Counted from the stretch's first letter, positions 35,603 to 46,079 are shown. The stretch: DNA of 53,800 nt from Alphaproteobacteria bacterium (GCA_018820205.1 JAHJOK010000051.1:1-53800); one strand, 5' to 3'. The notes: generated from the sequence alone by a model not told the origin. Translations and numbers: made by a program.

Positions 35603-36547
35603 GTGGCCGCTGACGCGGCGGCCCGGATCCTGGTGACCGGGGCGGCGGGCTTTGTCGGCTCGCGGCTGATGCAACGGCTGGAGGCCTCCTCCGCCGTCGT
35701 CATGGGGCTGGTCGGGCCGAACGGGACGAACGATCCCGCCGCGGTCGATCTGACCGACGGCCCTGCGCTGGCGCGGGTCGTCGCGGACTTCCGTCCGACC
35801 ACGGTCGTGCATCTGGCCGCCATGTCGTCCGTCGGCGACGGCAGCGTGACCCAGGACACGGTCTGGAACGTCAATTTCGACGGCACCCGCGCCCTGGCCG
35901 GGGCGATGCGCGACCTGCCGGATCCCGCACGGCTGATCTTCGCCTCCAGCGCCGAGGTGTACGGTCGCCATTTCAACGAGGGTCCGCGCGACGAGACCTC
36001 GGCCCTGGCGCCCCAGTCGCCCTACGCCCGGACCAAGGCCGCCTGCGAATACCTGCTCGCCGACATGGTCGGTGATGGCCTGTCCGCGATCGTCCTGCGC
36101 CTGTTCAACCACACCGGTCCGGGTCAGGACGAGCGGTTCGTCGCCCCCAGCTTCGCCGCCCAGATCGCCCGCGCCCTGCGCGACGGAGGCGACGCGATCC
36201 AGGTCGGCAATCTGGACGCGGTGCGTGACTTCAGCGACGTCGATGACGTCATCGAGGCCTATCTGGCCGTCATCGGCGACGACGGCCTTACGTCCCCGTT
36301 CGAGGTCTTCAACGTCGGCTCGGGCCGGCCGGTCGCCATTCGCGCCATCCTGGACGCACTGGTCGAGGAATCAGGCCGGCCGATCCAGGCGATGCCCGCA
36401 CCGGACCGTATGCGGCCCTCGGACGTCCCGCGCGCCGAAGGCCTCTTCGACAAGTTCCGCGAACGCTACGGTTGGTCCGCGAAGACCCCGCTGCGGACGA
36501 CCGCCGCCGCCGTGCTGAAGCACGAGATCGACCGCCACAGGGCCTGA
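35603..36547 (+). CDS. rmd: GDP-6-deoxy-D-mannose (GDP-D-rhamnose) reductase
   Basis: An SDR of about 314 residues, next in the pathway after Gmd: reduction of the 4-keto intermediate to GDP-D-rhamnose. Shows ILVTGAAGFVGSRLMQRL, TVVHLAAMSSVGD, FASSAEVYG, YARTKAACEYL (catalytic Tyr-x3-Lys), LFNHTGPGQDERFVAPSFAAQIA and NLDAVRDFSDVDDV. These fit the Rmd branch well (fucose or talose reductases are less likely). GTG 35603 lies five bases after the gmd stop with GAGG nearby. Converges on the RTX protease gene. Confidence 0.85.
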   Translation: MAADAAARILVTGAAGFVGSRLMQRLEASSAVVMGLVGPNGTNDPAAVDLTDGPALARVVADFRPTTVVHLAAMSSVGDGSVTQDTVWNVNFDGTRALAGAMRDLPDPARLIFASSAEVYGRHFNEGPRDETSALAPQSPYARTKAACEYLLADMVGDGLSAIVLRLFNHTGPGQDERFVAPSFAAQIARALRDGGDAIQVGNLDAVRDFSDVDDVIEAYLAVIGDDGLTSPFEVFNVGSGRPVAIRAILDALVEESGRPIQAMPAPDRMRPSDVPRAEGLFDKFRERYGWSAKTPLRTTAAAVLKHEIDRHRA

Positions 36548-36584
36548 TCTCCGCCGGCGCGGCGATCCGGCGCCGCAGCGCCGC

Positions 36585-39500
36585 CTACATCCAGTCGGCG
36601 TGAACGCCGGGAACGGCATGGCCCACGTCGATCAGGCCAGCGTCGATCAACCCTGCGTCGAGCAGTGACGCCGGTTCGAACCCATCGAACGCTGACGCCT
36701 GGACGACCGCGACGTCGAAAGCATCGGGCCACGCCGCGAGGCCGGAGCCGTCCGGGCCGGTCGCGTCACCGGTTCCCGGCAACAGGAAGTCGTCGTTGGC
36801 GGCGTCGTCGATATGCACACTGATGGCGACAGGATCGGCCAGCGGCGAAACCTGGGCGGCCATATCCTTGCCATCCACGTCCTCGAGCGGCGCGCCCGCA
36901 TAGCCGGCGTAGCGGATGCCGCCCGACCAAAACGGCGCGGTCAGGCCGATATGTTCGGGGCTCTCTGAGAAGGCGATCACCACCGACGTCCGGCTCGTTC
37001 CCGAGTTCAGCAGGTTGACCCAGCCGTTGACGCCCGCCGGTTCGCCTTCACGGTCGAGGCAGAACCGGTACAGCTGTTCGACGAAGGCCTGGTTCGACAG
37101 GGCGCCGTAGCGCTGCTGGAACTCGGCCGATCCGACAAAGGCGCCTGCGATCTGGTCCAGGGGCATGCCGCCGTCCAGCGCCGCCACCCAGCCGGCGAGG
37201 CCTGCCGGATCCGGCAGCCGGTCCAGCGTCGCGTCGTACAGCCGGGCGATGATCATCGCCTCCGCGTCCGGAATCCACAGTCCGGCGTTGAGCGTGGCCG
37301 CCGTCCGCGACTGGTTTTCGGCGCTTTCCGAAAAACCCACCAGCACGTCCCCGCGGCTGGTGCCGTTGTTCAACAGATCGGTCCAGCCCGCGACACCCGC
37401 CGCATCGCCTTCGCGCCCCAGGGCGAACCGGTAAAGCTGTTCGACATAGGCCTGGTTGCCCAGCGCTCCGTAGCGGTCCTGGAACTCGGGAGAGCCCGCG
37501 AACCCGCTGGCCAGTTGCGACAGGGTGATGGTCGACAGCGACGCCACATTGCCCTCCAGCCCCGCCTGGTCAGGCGTACGGTTCAGAGCCGCGCTGTAGA
37601 GGCGCATGACCTGGGCGTAGAGGCTGGTCGGATCGAACGTCAGGGCGCCGTCGACGAACACGGCGTTCTCGATCGCGATCAGGCTGTCGACCCCGTCGCC
37701 GACGCCGCTGACCGAGGTCGAGCTGGCGGCATACTGAAGACGCAGCCCCGAATAGACCGCCGAGTCGATGCCCGCACCGCCGTTCAGCACGTCGTTGCCG
37801 GCTCCTCCGGTCAGAAAATCGTCGGCCGATCCGCCCATGAGCTGGTCGTCGCCGCTCTCGCCGAACAGCCGGGAACCCACATAGCTCAGGGGCGTCACGG
37901 GGTGGTTTTCGACCGACACATGCAGCGTATAGGTTCCGCCGGCCGGCAGGGTGGTGGACACCAAGTCGGCGCCCGACCCGGACTCCCACTGTCCCACGGC
38001 GACATAGTAGATGCCGGATCGCGCGGCGATGAAGGTCAACTGCGAATCCGTCCGCTCGCCGCCGTCAGGGTTGTTGTCGTCGTTCGCCGTCAGTTCGACG
38101 CCGGCGTCGTTGAACAGCCTCAGCGTGCTGTCGAACGTGGCGTTGTCGATATCCAGCGTCACCTGACCGCCTGCGACGGCAGTGAACACATAGTATTCGG
38201 TCCCGGCGTGGGCGTACCCGACCACGGTGGCGTGAGCGATCGTCGCGCTGTCGGCCACGTCCGCCTGCGGCAGAAGGTCGAAGCCGCCGTCCACCGACAC
38301 GGCCGAGGCGATGTTGCCGTTGGCGAGCGCGGCGCCCTTGATGATGTCGGGCGCTCCGCCCGTCGGCGCGCCGTCGCCGGTCTGAATGACGTCGTTGCCG
38401 CCGCCCCCGTAGATGACATCGGCTCCGCCGCCGCCGATCAGGATGTTGGCCGCGCCGTCGCCGACCAGGGCGTCGCTGAACGCCGTGCCGGTGACATGGG
38501 AAATCCTGACCAGGGTGTCGTTGCCCGCCGCGCCGGTCGCGCGGCCGGTCGCCAGCGAAACGCTGACCGCGCCCGGCGCCTCGGAATAGTCGGCCCGGTT
38601 GACGCCGGCGCCGCCGTCCAGCAGATCGTCCCCCGCGCCGCCGACCAGGACGTCGTCTCCGTCCCCGCCATACAGGCTGTCGTTGCCGATTCCGCCGTTC
38701 AGAATGTCGTCGCCGCCCAGGCCGTAGAGCGTGTCCGCCCCGCCCAGTCCGCTGAGCAGATCGCCGAAGGCCCCGCCAGTCAGCACATTGTCGCCGATGT
38801 CGCCTGACAGACGAATCTGCGGCGCCGCGGCCAGAGCCATCGTCTGGTCGCTGAAGCGGATCGCTTCGACGTTATAGACGATCACCGATCCGCCCGGGCC
38901 GTTGAACTGGTAGCCATAGGCCACGGCCGCCATACTGTACTGGGCGCGAGAGCCCGACAGCACCACCGTGTCCTGGCCGGCGCCGCCCTCGATGGTGTCG
39001 TTGCCGCCGCCGCCGGTGATGACGTTGTTCCCGCCATTGCCGAAGATCATTTCCGATCCGGCGCCGCCGATCGCATTCTCGATCACGGCGCCGATGGCGA
39101 TCGACACATTGCCGATCAATCCGCCGACGCTGGAGAAGCCTCCCTGGCGCAGGTCGATCACCTGATTGTTGCCGTAGCCGGAGAAGTTGAACGTATCCAC
39201 GCCGCCGGCGTCCCAGACCGCGAAGATCAGGGCCGACGACGCCGATGCCGCGCTGAACCAGGCCTGTCCGGCGTTGGAGTTGAACCCGTAGGTCGTATCC
39301 CCGGTGCGGGTCGTCAGGTTCGCCCCGTACAGCCGTTGAGCCGCCGCGATATCGTCCAGAAGCGGGGCCGAAGAGTATCGCCCGGAGCCGAAGGCGGCTC
39401 CGGTGTTCCCTTCGTTGAAATAGCTCATGATCGTGTACTGGCGGCTGTCCTCGAAATAGCTGGCGTTGGCCGAGTAGGTGATGCTCACCCCGGCGCCGGC

Positions 39501-40208
39501 GTTGTAGTCGGACGGATGCGACAGACCGATCGCGTGGCCGATCTCGTGCGCCAGAACCTGCAGCCCATAGCCGAGCAGCGACAGATTGGCGTTGGAGGAC
39601 GAGTTGCTGTTGACCCACACGTCGCCGCTGTTCGAGGTCGTTGTTCGAGAACCCGGCAGATAGGCGAATGCCGCCGCGCCTTCCGCACCCGATCCGTAGT
39701 TCCCAAACAGCATCACGGCCGTGTTGGAATATTCGTCCGCGACGCCGTCCAGGCCGGCCGAGGGTCGGACCCGACTGAAGGTGATATTGGCGACATCCGA
39801 CCAGGACGAGAGCGCCACCAGGGTTGCGGAAATCTGGGCTGCGCTGAACTGGCTGAAATCCGCCGTGTCGTCCGGCATGGTCGTCGGCGCCGTGGAGCGG
39901 AAGGCGAAGCTGATGTTGGCCGCCTCGCCGATGTTGGACCCCCAGGTCAGGCTCGCGCGGGTCAGGGTCAAAGCGGCCCCGCCCGGCGTCAGCGAAAGCT
40001 TTCCGTTGGGGCCGACGCCGCCCCGTTCATCGCCGTTGAGCAGGCTCATCGGCCCGCCGCCCTCTTCGAACACGGCATGGAAGCCGCCGCAGCAGCCGCA
40101 GGGCGCATAGCCGCCCACATCGCCGAAAGCGACCCGGCCCTCCGTCCCGAAAACACGGGTCGCGCCCGAAGAGACATCCAGGTCTTGAAGCGCCAGGGCA
40201 GCGGTCAT
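36585..40208 (-). CDS. RTX serralysin-like (M10) zinc metalloprotease with PPC-like and DUF4214 modules
   Basis: A 1207-residue exoprotein without a signal peptide, probably type I secreted. The catalytic domain has HEIGHAIGLSH at residues 221-231 (His221, Glu222, His225, His231) and the Met-turn IMSYF with Met261 and Tyr263. RTX nonapeptides (GGxGxDxL type, e.g. GLGGDDILNGGIGNDSLYGG) lie in several blocks between about 385 and 830. A beta-domain near 690-780 (FDSTLRLFNDAGVELTANDD, SGIYYVAVGQW) resembles a PPC domain. DUF4214-like repeats fill about 880-1110. An N-terminal CGCC (Cys37, Cys39, Cys40) is odd for an RTX protein. The tail repeats LLDAGLIDAGLIDVG. No type I transporter or inhibitor gene is adjacent. 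Confidence 0.9.
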   Translation of the reverse strand: MTAALALQDLDVSSGATRVFGTEGRVAFGDVGGYAPCGCCGGFHAVFEEGGGPMSLLNGDERGGVGPNGKLSLTPGGAALTLTRASLTWGSNIGEAANISFAFRSTAPTTMPDDTADFSQFSAAQISATLVALSSWSDVANITFSRVRPSAGLDGVADEYSNTAVMLFGNYGSGAEGAAAFAYLPGSRTTTSNSGDVWVNSNSSSNANLSLLGYGLQVLAHEIGHAIGLSHPSDYNAGAGVSITYSANASYFEDSRQYTIMSYFNEGNTGAAFGSGRYSSAPLLDDIAAAQRLYGANLTTRTGDTTYGFNSNAGQAWFSAASASSALIFAVWDAGGVDTFNFSGYGNNQVIDLRQGGFSSVGGLIGNVSIAIGAVIENAIGGAGSEMIFGNGGNNVITGGGGNDTIEGGAGQDTVVLSGSRAQYSMAAVAYGYQFNGPGGSVIVYNVEAIRFSDQTMALAAAPQIRLSGDIGDNVLTGGAFGDLLSGLGGADTLYGLGGDDILNGGIGNDSLYGGDGDDVLVGGAGDDLLDGGAGVNRADYSEAPGAVSVSLATGRATGAAGNDTLVRISHVTGTAFSDALVGDGAANILIGGGGADVIYGGGGNDVIQTGDGAPTGGAPDIIKGAALANGNIASAVSVDGGFDLLPQADVADSATIAHATVVGYAHAGTEYYVFTAVAGGQVTLDIDNATFDSTLRLFNDAGVELTANDDNNPDGGERTDSQLTFIAARSGIYYVAVGQWESGSGADLVSTTLPAGGTYTLHVSVENHPVTPLSYVGSRLFGESGDDQLMGGSADDFLTGGAGNDVLNGGAGIDSAVYSGLRLQYAASSTSVSGVGDGVDSLIAIENAVFVDGALTFDPTSLYAQVMRLYSAALNRTPDQAGLEGNVASLSTITLSQLASGFAGSPEFQDRYGALGNQAYVEQLYRFALGREGDAAGVAGWTDLLNNGTSRGDVLVGFSESAENQSRTAATLNAGLWIPDAEAMIIARLYDATLDRLPDPAGLAGWVAALDGGMPLDQIAGAFVGSAEFQQRYGALSNQAFVEQLYRFCLDREGEPAGVNGWVNLLNSGTSRTSVVIAFSESPEHIGLTAPFWSGGIRYAGYAGAPLEDVDGKDMAAQVSPLADPVAISVHIDDAANDDFLLPGTGDATGPDGSGLAAWPDAFDVAVVQASAFDGFEPASLLDAGLIDAGLIDVGHAVPGVHADWM

Positions 40209-40317
40209 GTCGGTCGCACTCTGCTTACAGATAAAACAACCCTAGACGATGATCGGGCTGTCACAAGCGGGGCTGGTATCCTGACGAACAACTCGTGGTG
40301 ATATTCGTCCGACCGGC

Positions 40318-42531
40318 CTACCTCAACGCGACATCTTCCAGTCCGCGCAGGCCCTGAGCGCGGCCCGTGTCCGCCAGCTGACTGAAGGCGGCGGCGATGT
40401 GATAGAAGGAACTGGCCGGCGCGGGCTCGTCGATGAATCCACCCTGCGGCAGATGCTTGTCGCGCCACAGGCCGTCCGGCGTCAGATACAGCCACAACGC
40501 CCGAAGCGCCGCCGCCGCGTCCTCGATCAGCCGCTGTCGCTCCCCGTCCGCGGCGCTCTCCGCCAGGATCAGCGAGGCCTTCAGCCATTCGGTCTGCGGC
40601 CAGAGGCGGGCCCGCCGGCTGCGCACCGTTCCGTCGTCGTTCATCGCGTCCATGGCGATCATGGGCCGCTCCGCCACGCCCCGGCGTCCGGCGACATACA
40701 GGCGCTGCGCCGCTGCGGTGATGTCCGCCCGGCCCCGCGCGCGACCGACCCGCGCCAGCAGCCAGGCCCATTCGAACTGGTGACCCGGCTCCACCAGGCG
40801 ACCGTCCTCGCCGTCGGCCGGCGCCCAGTCGGGGCCGAAGAACTCCCTCAGGAACCCGCCTTCGGGATCGATGAACCGCGTCATGGCCAGGTCGACCACC
40901 CGGTCGGCCAGGGCTGTCCATCCCGCGTCGCCTCCGGCCGCCTCCCAGCCCAGGCAGGCTTCCAGCAGATGCATGTGGGCGTTGGACTGATAGGGGTGGT
41001 CGCCGGCCTCGATCAGGCCGCCCGACGCAGGCGCGCCCGCCAGCAGGGCGTCGCGCAGCGTCACCGCCCGGCTCTCCAGCGTGGGATCGTCGATCCCCGC
41101 GCTTTTCGCCGCCGACAGGGCGAACAGGACGAACGCCTGATCGTACAGATAGGCCGTGTCGTCCAGCGGCGCGCCCTCCGCCGTCAGGGTCGTCCGGCAC
41201 AGGCCGTCGGGCCTCAGATAGTCGGCATAGAGCCGGGTCAGAGCCCGCTCCACGATGTCGCGCCACGGCCCCTGCCAACCGTTTCGCCCGGCGTTGGCGT
41301 AGACGTAGATCTGGCGGGCCTGGACCCGCGCTCGTCGGGACAGGCTCATCGGCCGTCCTTCCAGCGACAGCACCTCGGCGAAGGCGCCGTCAGACGACTG
41401 ACCCAGGCTGGACCACATCGGCAGGGCCTTCAGCCGCATCCAGTCGGCGAAGCGCGCCGCGCCCTCGGCCAGGGCCTCCGCCGGAGGCGCCGCGAAATCG
41501 AGGTGGCGCGGCGAAACCGCCTTGATCCGCTCGACCACCTTCTTGACGCCCTGCGCCTGGGCCAGGTCACAGACCAGCACCGCATCGTCCTCGACCACGA
41601 TGGCCAGGTTGCGAACGCCCAGCGCGGCCACCAGAACGCCGTCCGGCGCCCGCACCAGACAACCCTCGGCGTCCTCGAAGATATGCTGGCCCGTGCCGCC
41701 CTCGCCGGATGCGGCGATGGCGTCCCATGCGCCCAGGTCGGACCAGGCGAAATCGACCTCCAGCACCGAGGCGCGGACGGTCTTCTCCATCACCGCATAG
41801 TCGATGGAGATGCGCGGCGAACCCGCGAACGCCGCGCCCAGGGCCTGGACCCTGCCCGCGTCCTCGGCCGGCAGGGCCGCGCGCACCGCCTTCAGCACCG
41901 CCGGCGCATGCGCCGACAGTTCCTCGATCAGGGCCGCGGCCGAAACGATGAAATTGCCGCTGTTCCACAGATAACCGGCGTCGATATAGGTCTGGGCCTG
42001 GGCCCGGTCGGGCTTCTCGACGAAGGCGTCGACCGCCGACAGTCCGCGCCCCGACGGCTTGATGTAGCCATAGGCCTGGGATGCTTCCGACGGGGTCACG
42101 CCCAGGGTCACGATCCGCCCGTCGGCCGCGCCGGCCGCAGCCTCGGTCACGGCCTTGCGAAACGCCTTGTGGTCGGGAATGTGATGATCGGAGGCGACGA
42201 AGGCGATCACCGCCTGCGGATCACGGCGCTCGGCCCAGGCCGCGGCGGCGGCCATGGCGGCGGCGGAATCCCGCGCTTCCGGCTCCAGCAGCACCTGGGC
42301 CTCGATCTGCAGTTCGTCCAGCTGCTCGACGATCCATTCGCGGTGGCGCAGGCCGCCCACGACGATCAATCGCCCCTCGTCTCCCGCCAGGGACGCCACC
42401 CGGGTCACGGTCTCCTGAAACAGCGACCGGTCGCCCGCCAGCGGGATGAATTGCTTGGGTCGCGACGGTCGCGACGCCGGCCACAACCGGGTCCCGGCGC
42501 CGCCGCACATGATCACAGGATAAAGAGCCAT
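40318..42531 (-). CDS. Mannose-1-phosphate guanylyltransferase fused to an AGE-family isomerase
   Basis: A 737-residue fusion. The N-terminal half is ManC-like: VIMCGGAGTRLWPASRPSRPKQF, FVASDHHI, AFVEKPD, YLWNSGNFIVSAAAL and VDFAWSDLGAWDAI. The C-terminal half (from about 360) is an alpha/alpha-barrel of the N-acylglucosamine 2-epimerase (AGE) family: YVYANAGRNGWQG, DQAFVLFALSAA, NAHMHLLEACLGW, EPGHQFEWAWLL and LWPQTEWLKASL. The AGE domain probably serves as mannose-6-phosphate isomerase in place of the usual cupin-type domain, so one polypeptide could make GDP-mannose from fructose-6-phosphate apart from the phosphomannomutase step. ATG 42531. It should feed gmd and rmd. Confidence 0.88.
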   Translation of the reverse strand: MALYPVIMCGGAGTRLWPASRPSRPKQFIPLAGDRSLFQETVTRVASLAGDEGRLIVVGGLRHREWIVEQLDELQIEAQVLLEPEARDSAAAMAAAAAWAERRDPQAVIAFVASDHHIPDHKAFRKAVTEAAAGAADGRIVTLGVTPSEASQAYGYIKPSGRGLSAVDAFVEKPDRAQAQTYIDAGYLWNSGNFIVSAAALIEELSAHAPAVLKAVRAALPAEDAGRVQALGAAFAGSPRISIDYAVMEKTVRASVLEVDFAWSDLGAWDAIAASGEGGTGQHIFEDAEGCLVRAPDGVLVAALGVRNLAIVVEDDAVLVCDLAQAQGVKKVVERIKAVSPRHLDFAAPPAEALAEGAARFADWMRLKALPMWSSLGQSSDGAFAEVLSLEGRPMSLSRRARVQARQIYVYANAGRNGWQGPWRDIVERALTRLYADYLRPDGLCRTTLTAEGAPLDDTAYLYDQAFVLFALSAAKSAGIDDPTLESRAVTLRDALLAGAPASGGLIEAGDHPYQSNAHMHLLEACLGWEAAGGDAGWTALADRVVDLAMTRFIDPEGGFLREFFGPDWAPADGEDGRLVEPGHQFEWAWLLARVGRARGRADITAAAQRLYVAGRRGVAERPMIAMDAMNDDGTVRSRRARLWPQTEWLKASLILAESAADGERQRLIEDAAAALRALWLYLTPDGLWRDKHLPQGGFIDEPAPASSFYHIAAAFSQLADTGRAQGLRGLEDVALR

Positions 42532-42639
42532 AACCGTGCTTTACCGGCATTGAAGCGGTTGGCAAACGCCCGCGCTCGGTTGTGCGCCGTCACTGTGTCG
42601 GGCAAACAACTGTCCGCGCGATCGAAGGGCCGGACCAAC

Positions 42640-43443
42640 ATGAAAACGGCTCTCGTCGTTCTGGGCATGCATCGCAGCGGGACATCCTCCGTGGCCGGAG
42701 CGCTGACCCTTCTGGGGGCCGCCCCGCCTCGCACCCTGATGGCCCCCGCCGCCGACAATCCGCGCGGCTTCTGGGAAAGCGACGTCGTCATGGCCCTGGA
42801 CGACGCCCTGCTGGCCGAGGCCGGCGCGACCTGGAACGACTGGCGCCCGCTCACCCCGTCGCGCGGCGCCGACCCCCGCATCGCCAAGGCCCTGAACAGC
42901 GAGTTCGGCGCGGCCGAAACCATCGTGCTCAAGGACCCGCGCATGTGCCGCGTCTTCCCCGGCTGGCGCGCCGGTCTGGAACAGGCCGGTTACAAGGCCT
43001 TGATCGTCACCCCCCTGCGTCACCCGTCCGAAGTGGCGGCGTCGCTTCAGGCGCGCAATCCGATTTCGCGCGAACAGGGTCTGCGCCTGTGGCTGCGCCA
43101 TGTGCTCGACGCCGAGGCGGCCAGCCGGGGTCTGCCCCGCCATTTCATGCTCTGGTCCTCGTTCATGGCCGACTGGCGGGCCGAGGTCGCCCTGATGAAC
43201 GCGCGCCTCGGCTGCGGTCTGGCGCCGGCCGACGACGACGGAGGCGCTGCGGTGGACGCCTTCCTGACGTCCGACCTGCATCGCCAGCATGACGACGCGG
43301 CCACTCCCGTGCTGGTCTCCCAGGTCTGGTCGGTGCTCGGCGATCTGGCCCGCCACGGCGAACATGCGGATCTTCACGCCGCGCTCGACGCCCTGCGCCG
43401 CGCCTTCGATCAGGCCTCCGACCTGTTCGCCGACGCGCCCTGA
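42640..43443 (+). CDS. Sulfotransferase-family protein
   Basis: About 267 residues. The N-terminal [24 protein letters not shown] is the 5'-phosphosulfate loop typical of PAPS-dependent sulfotransferases; [17 protein letters not shown] near residue 130 matches the 3'-phosphate-binding region. [19 protein letters not shown] is common in bacterial polysaccharide-linked members. ATG 42640 fixes the normal start; the open frame upstream is antisense to the ManC fusion. The acceptor could be a surface glycan; sulfation itself is not proven, as many members lack a tested activity. Confidence 0.8.
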   Translation: MKTALVVLGMHRSGTSSVAGALTLLGAAPPRTLMAPAADNPRGFWESDVVMALDDALLAEAGATWNDWRPLTPSRGADPRIAKALNSEFGAAETIVLKDPRMCRVFPGWRAGLEQAGYKALIVTPLRHPSEVAASLQARNPISREQGLRLWLRHVLDAEAASRGLPRHFMLWSSFMADWRAEVALMNARLGCGLAPADDDGGAAVDAFLTSDLHRQHDDAATPVLVSQVWSVLGDLARHGEHADLHAALDALRRAFDQASDLFADAP

Positions 43444-43492
43444 TCCCTTATCCCGCGTGACACGGCGCGGCCCCGCCGTTATCAGCCCGCCC

Positions 43493-44419
43493 ATGGACGA
43501 GAACGAGCGGCAATCCGAGGAACGGGGCTGGGCCACGGCGAAAACGCTGGCCGAGGCCCTGCCCTATATCCAGATCTACGACCGCGAGACCGTGGTCATC
43601 AAATACGGCGGCCATGCCATGGGCGAGACGGCCGTGGCGAAACAGTTCGCCGCCGACGTCGTCCTTCTTCGCCTGATGGGCGTCTTGCCGGTGGTGGTCC
43701 ACGGCGGCGGCCCCCAGATCAGCGCCATGCTGGACAAGGCCGGGGTCAAGTCCGCCTTCATCGACGGCCTTCGCGTGACCGACAAGGACACGATGGCCGT
43801 GGCCGAGATGGTCCTGTCCGGCGCCGTGAACAAAGAGATCGCCCATTGGATCACCGTCGCCGGCAAGGAGGCCGACGTGCGTGGCATCGGCCTGTCGGGC
43901 AAGGACGCCGGCCTGCTCACCGTCGAGAAGACGACCCGCACCAAACGCGACCCCGACAGTCTGATCGAGCACGAGGTCGATCTGGGCTTCGTCGGCGAAC
44001 CGACCAGGGTCGATCCCAAGCTGATCAAGGGCCTGATCGCGTCGGAAACCGAGGACTGGGTCCCCGTCATCGCCCCCATCGGCGTCGCCGAGGACGGCCA
44101 GACCTACAACGTCAACGCCGACACGGTCGCGGGCGCCGTCGCCGGATCGCTGAACGCCAAGCGCATGCTGCTGCTGACCGACGTCAAGGGCGTGCTGGAC
44201 CGGAACGGCGACATCATCCGCCAGATGACCGTGGAGCAGGCCCAGGCCCTGATCGACGACGGAACCGCGTCCGGCGGCATGATCCCCAAGCTGGAGACCG
44301 CCATGGCCGCCGTCCGCGCCGGGGTCGAGGCCGTGGTCATCCTGGACGGCCGCCGCCCCCACGCCATGCTGGTCGAACTGTTCACCGAATACGGCGCCGG
44401 GACGCTGGTGAAGGCGTGA
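43493..44419 (+). CDS. argB: Acetylglutamate kinase
   Basis: Second enzyme of arginine synthesis: phosphorylates N-acetylglutamate. Seen: [26 protein letters not shown], the [11 protein letters not shown] segment, [44 protein letters not shown] and a C-terminal GTLVKA. About 308 residues with an N-terminal helix ([21 protein letters not shown]) as in arginine-sensitive ArgB forms. ATG 43493; the earlier open frame is a sulfotransferase shadow. Its last codons form the first copy of a 30-bp tandem repeat, and the TGA overlaps a GTG in the frame of the next gene. Confidence 0.96.
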   Translation: MDENERQSEERGWATAKTLAEALPYIQIYDRETVVIKYGGHAMGETAVAKQFAADVVLLRLMGVLPVVVHGGGPQISAMLDKAGVKSAFIDGLRVTDKDTMAVAEMVLSGAVNKEIAHWITVAGKEADVRGIGLSGKDAGLLTVEKTTRTKRDPDSLIEHEVDLGFVGEPTRVDPKLIKGLIASETEDWVPVIAPIGVAEDGQTYNVNADTVAGAVAGSLNAKRMLLLTDVKGVLDRNGDIIRQMTVEQAQALIDDGTASGGMIPKLETAMAAVRAGVEAVVILDGRRPHAMLVELFTEYGAGTLVKA

Positions 44420-44510
44420 GCCGAAACCCGAGCATCGGTGAAGGCGTGAGCCGAAGCCCAGGCATCAGTGAAGGCGTGGGCCGAAACCCGAGCATCGGTG
44501 AAGGCGTGAG
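44408..44510 (+). repeat. 30-bp tandem repeat, three copies plus 13 bases, spanning the argB/HAD junction
   Basis: Copies start at 44408, 44438 and 44468, with a 13-base partial copy at 44498. Copies 1 and 3 differ at one base within the first part; copy 2 has a few changes. Each copy begins GTGAAGGCGTGAG or nearly so and contains both a Shine-Dalgarno-like GGTGAAGG and an in-frame GTG for the downstream gene (44416, 44446, 44476, 44506). In the HAD frame each copy reads as 10 residues of the form [10 protein letters not shown]. Confidence 0.92.
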
Positions 44511-45164
44511 GCTGGACCTGTCCCATATCGACGCCTGGGTCTTCGACCTGGACGACACCCTGTATCCGCCGGAGCAGGGCGTGATGCGTCTGGTCCAGGC
44601 GCGCATCAACGCCTTCATGGTCGATGCCGTCGGCCTGCCCGCCGAGGACGCCATGGTGCTGCAGAAACAGTTCCTGAACGAGCATGGCACGACCCTGGCC
44701 GGCCTGATGGCCAACTATGCGGTCGACCCCGAGAAATTCCTGCGCGAGGTCCACGACATCCCGCTGGACACGCTGGAGCCCAGCCCGCGCATGGCCAAGG
44801 CGGTCGCCGCCCTGCCCGGTCGCAAATTCGTCCTCACCAACGGCGCGCGCTGCCACGCCGGCCGGGTGATCGACCGCATCGGTCTCACGGGCCTGTTCGA
44901 CGGCGTCTTCGCCATCGAGGACATGGACCTGACGCCCAAGCCCGCGCCCTCGACGTTCCGCCACTTCGTCGAACGCTTCCACATCGATCCGAAGCGGGCC
45001 GTCTTCTTCGAGGACACGCCGAAGAACCTTCAGCCCGCCAAGGCGATGGGCATGACGACCGTCCTGATCGGCGATGGTCGCGGCCTGCCAACCGGCGACT
45101 GGATCGACGCCGCCGCGCCCGACCTGCTCGATTTCCTGCAACCCTATGCCCTGAAGGACGCCGC

Positions 45165-45168
<4 letters not shown>
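44506..45168 (+). CDS. HAD-family hydrolase, pyrimidine 5'-nucleotidase-like
   Basis: A HAD phosphatase of about 220 residues. Motif I is [15 protein letters not shown] (nucleophile Asp and +2 Asp), motif II is VLTNGAR, motif III a Lys in [10 protein letters not shown], and motif [10 protein letters not shown]. The cap is helical, class C1, as in YjjG/SDT1-like pyrimidine nucleotidases. The start is ambiguous: GTG at 44506 gives the family-like N-terminus ([16 protein letters not shown]), but earlier in-frame GTGs at 44416, 44446 and 44476, created by the tandem repeat, would each add 10 residues. The ancestral start is probably the GTGA overlap with argB. The TGA overlaps the dapD ATG. Confidence 0.85.
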
Positions 45169-46022
<854 letters not shown>

Positions 46023-46029
46023 AGCCAGC

Positions 46030-46079
46030 AGCCCTCTCCCCGACGTGACACTTCCCCCATGAAGAATGGGGGAAGGGCT
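46030..46079 (+). terminator. Hairpin after dapD, probable terminator or intergenic repeat
   Basis: A 10-bp perfect stem (CTTCCCCCAT 46051-46060, ATGGGGGAAG 46066-46075) with a five-base loop, inside an outer pair AGCCCT (46030-46035) and AGGGCT (46074-46079) that overlaps it. No T-tract follows, so termination is not certain; the form is also that of dispersed intergenic repeats. It lies just before recQ. Confidence 0.5.

Noticed and set aside
40399..42639. Long upstream extension of the sulfotransferase frame
   Set aside because: It runs antisense through the ManC-AGE fusion; the P-loop motif directly follows the ATG at 42640, so the extension is not coding.
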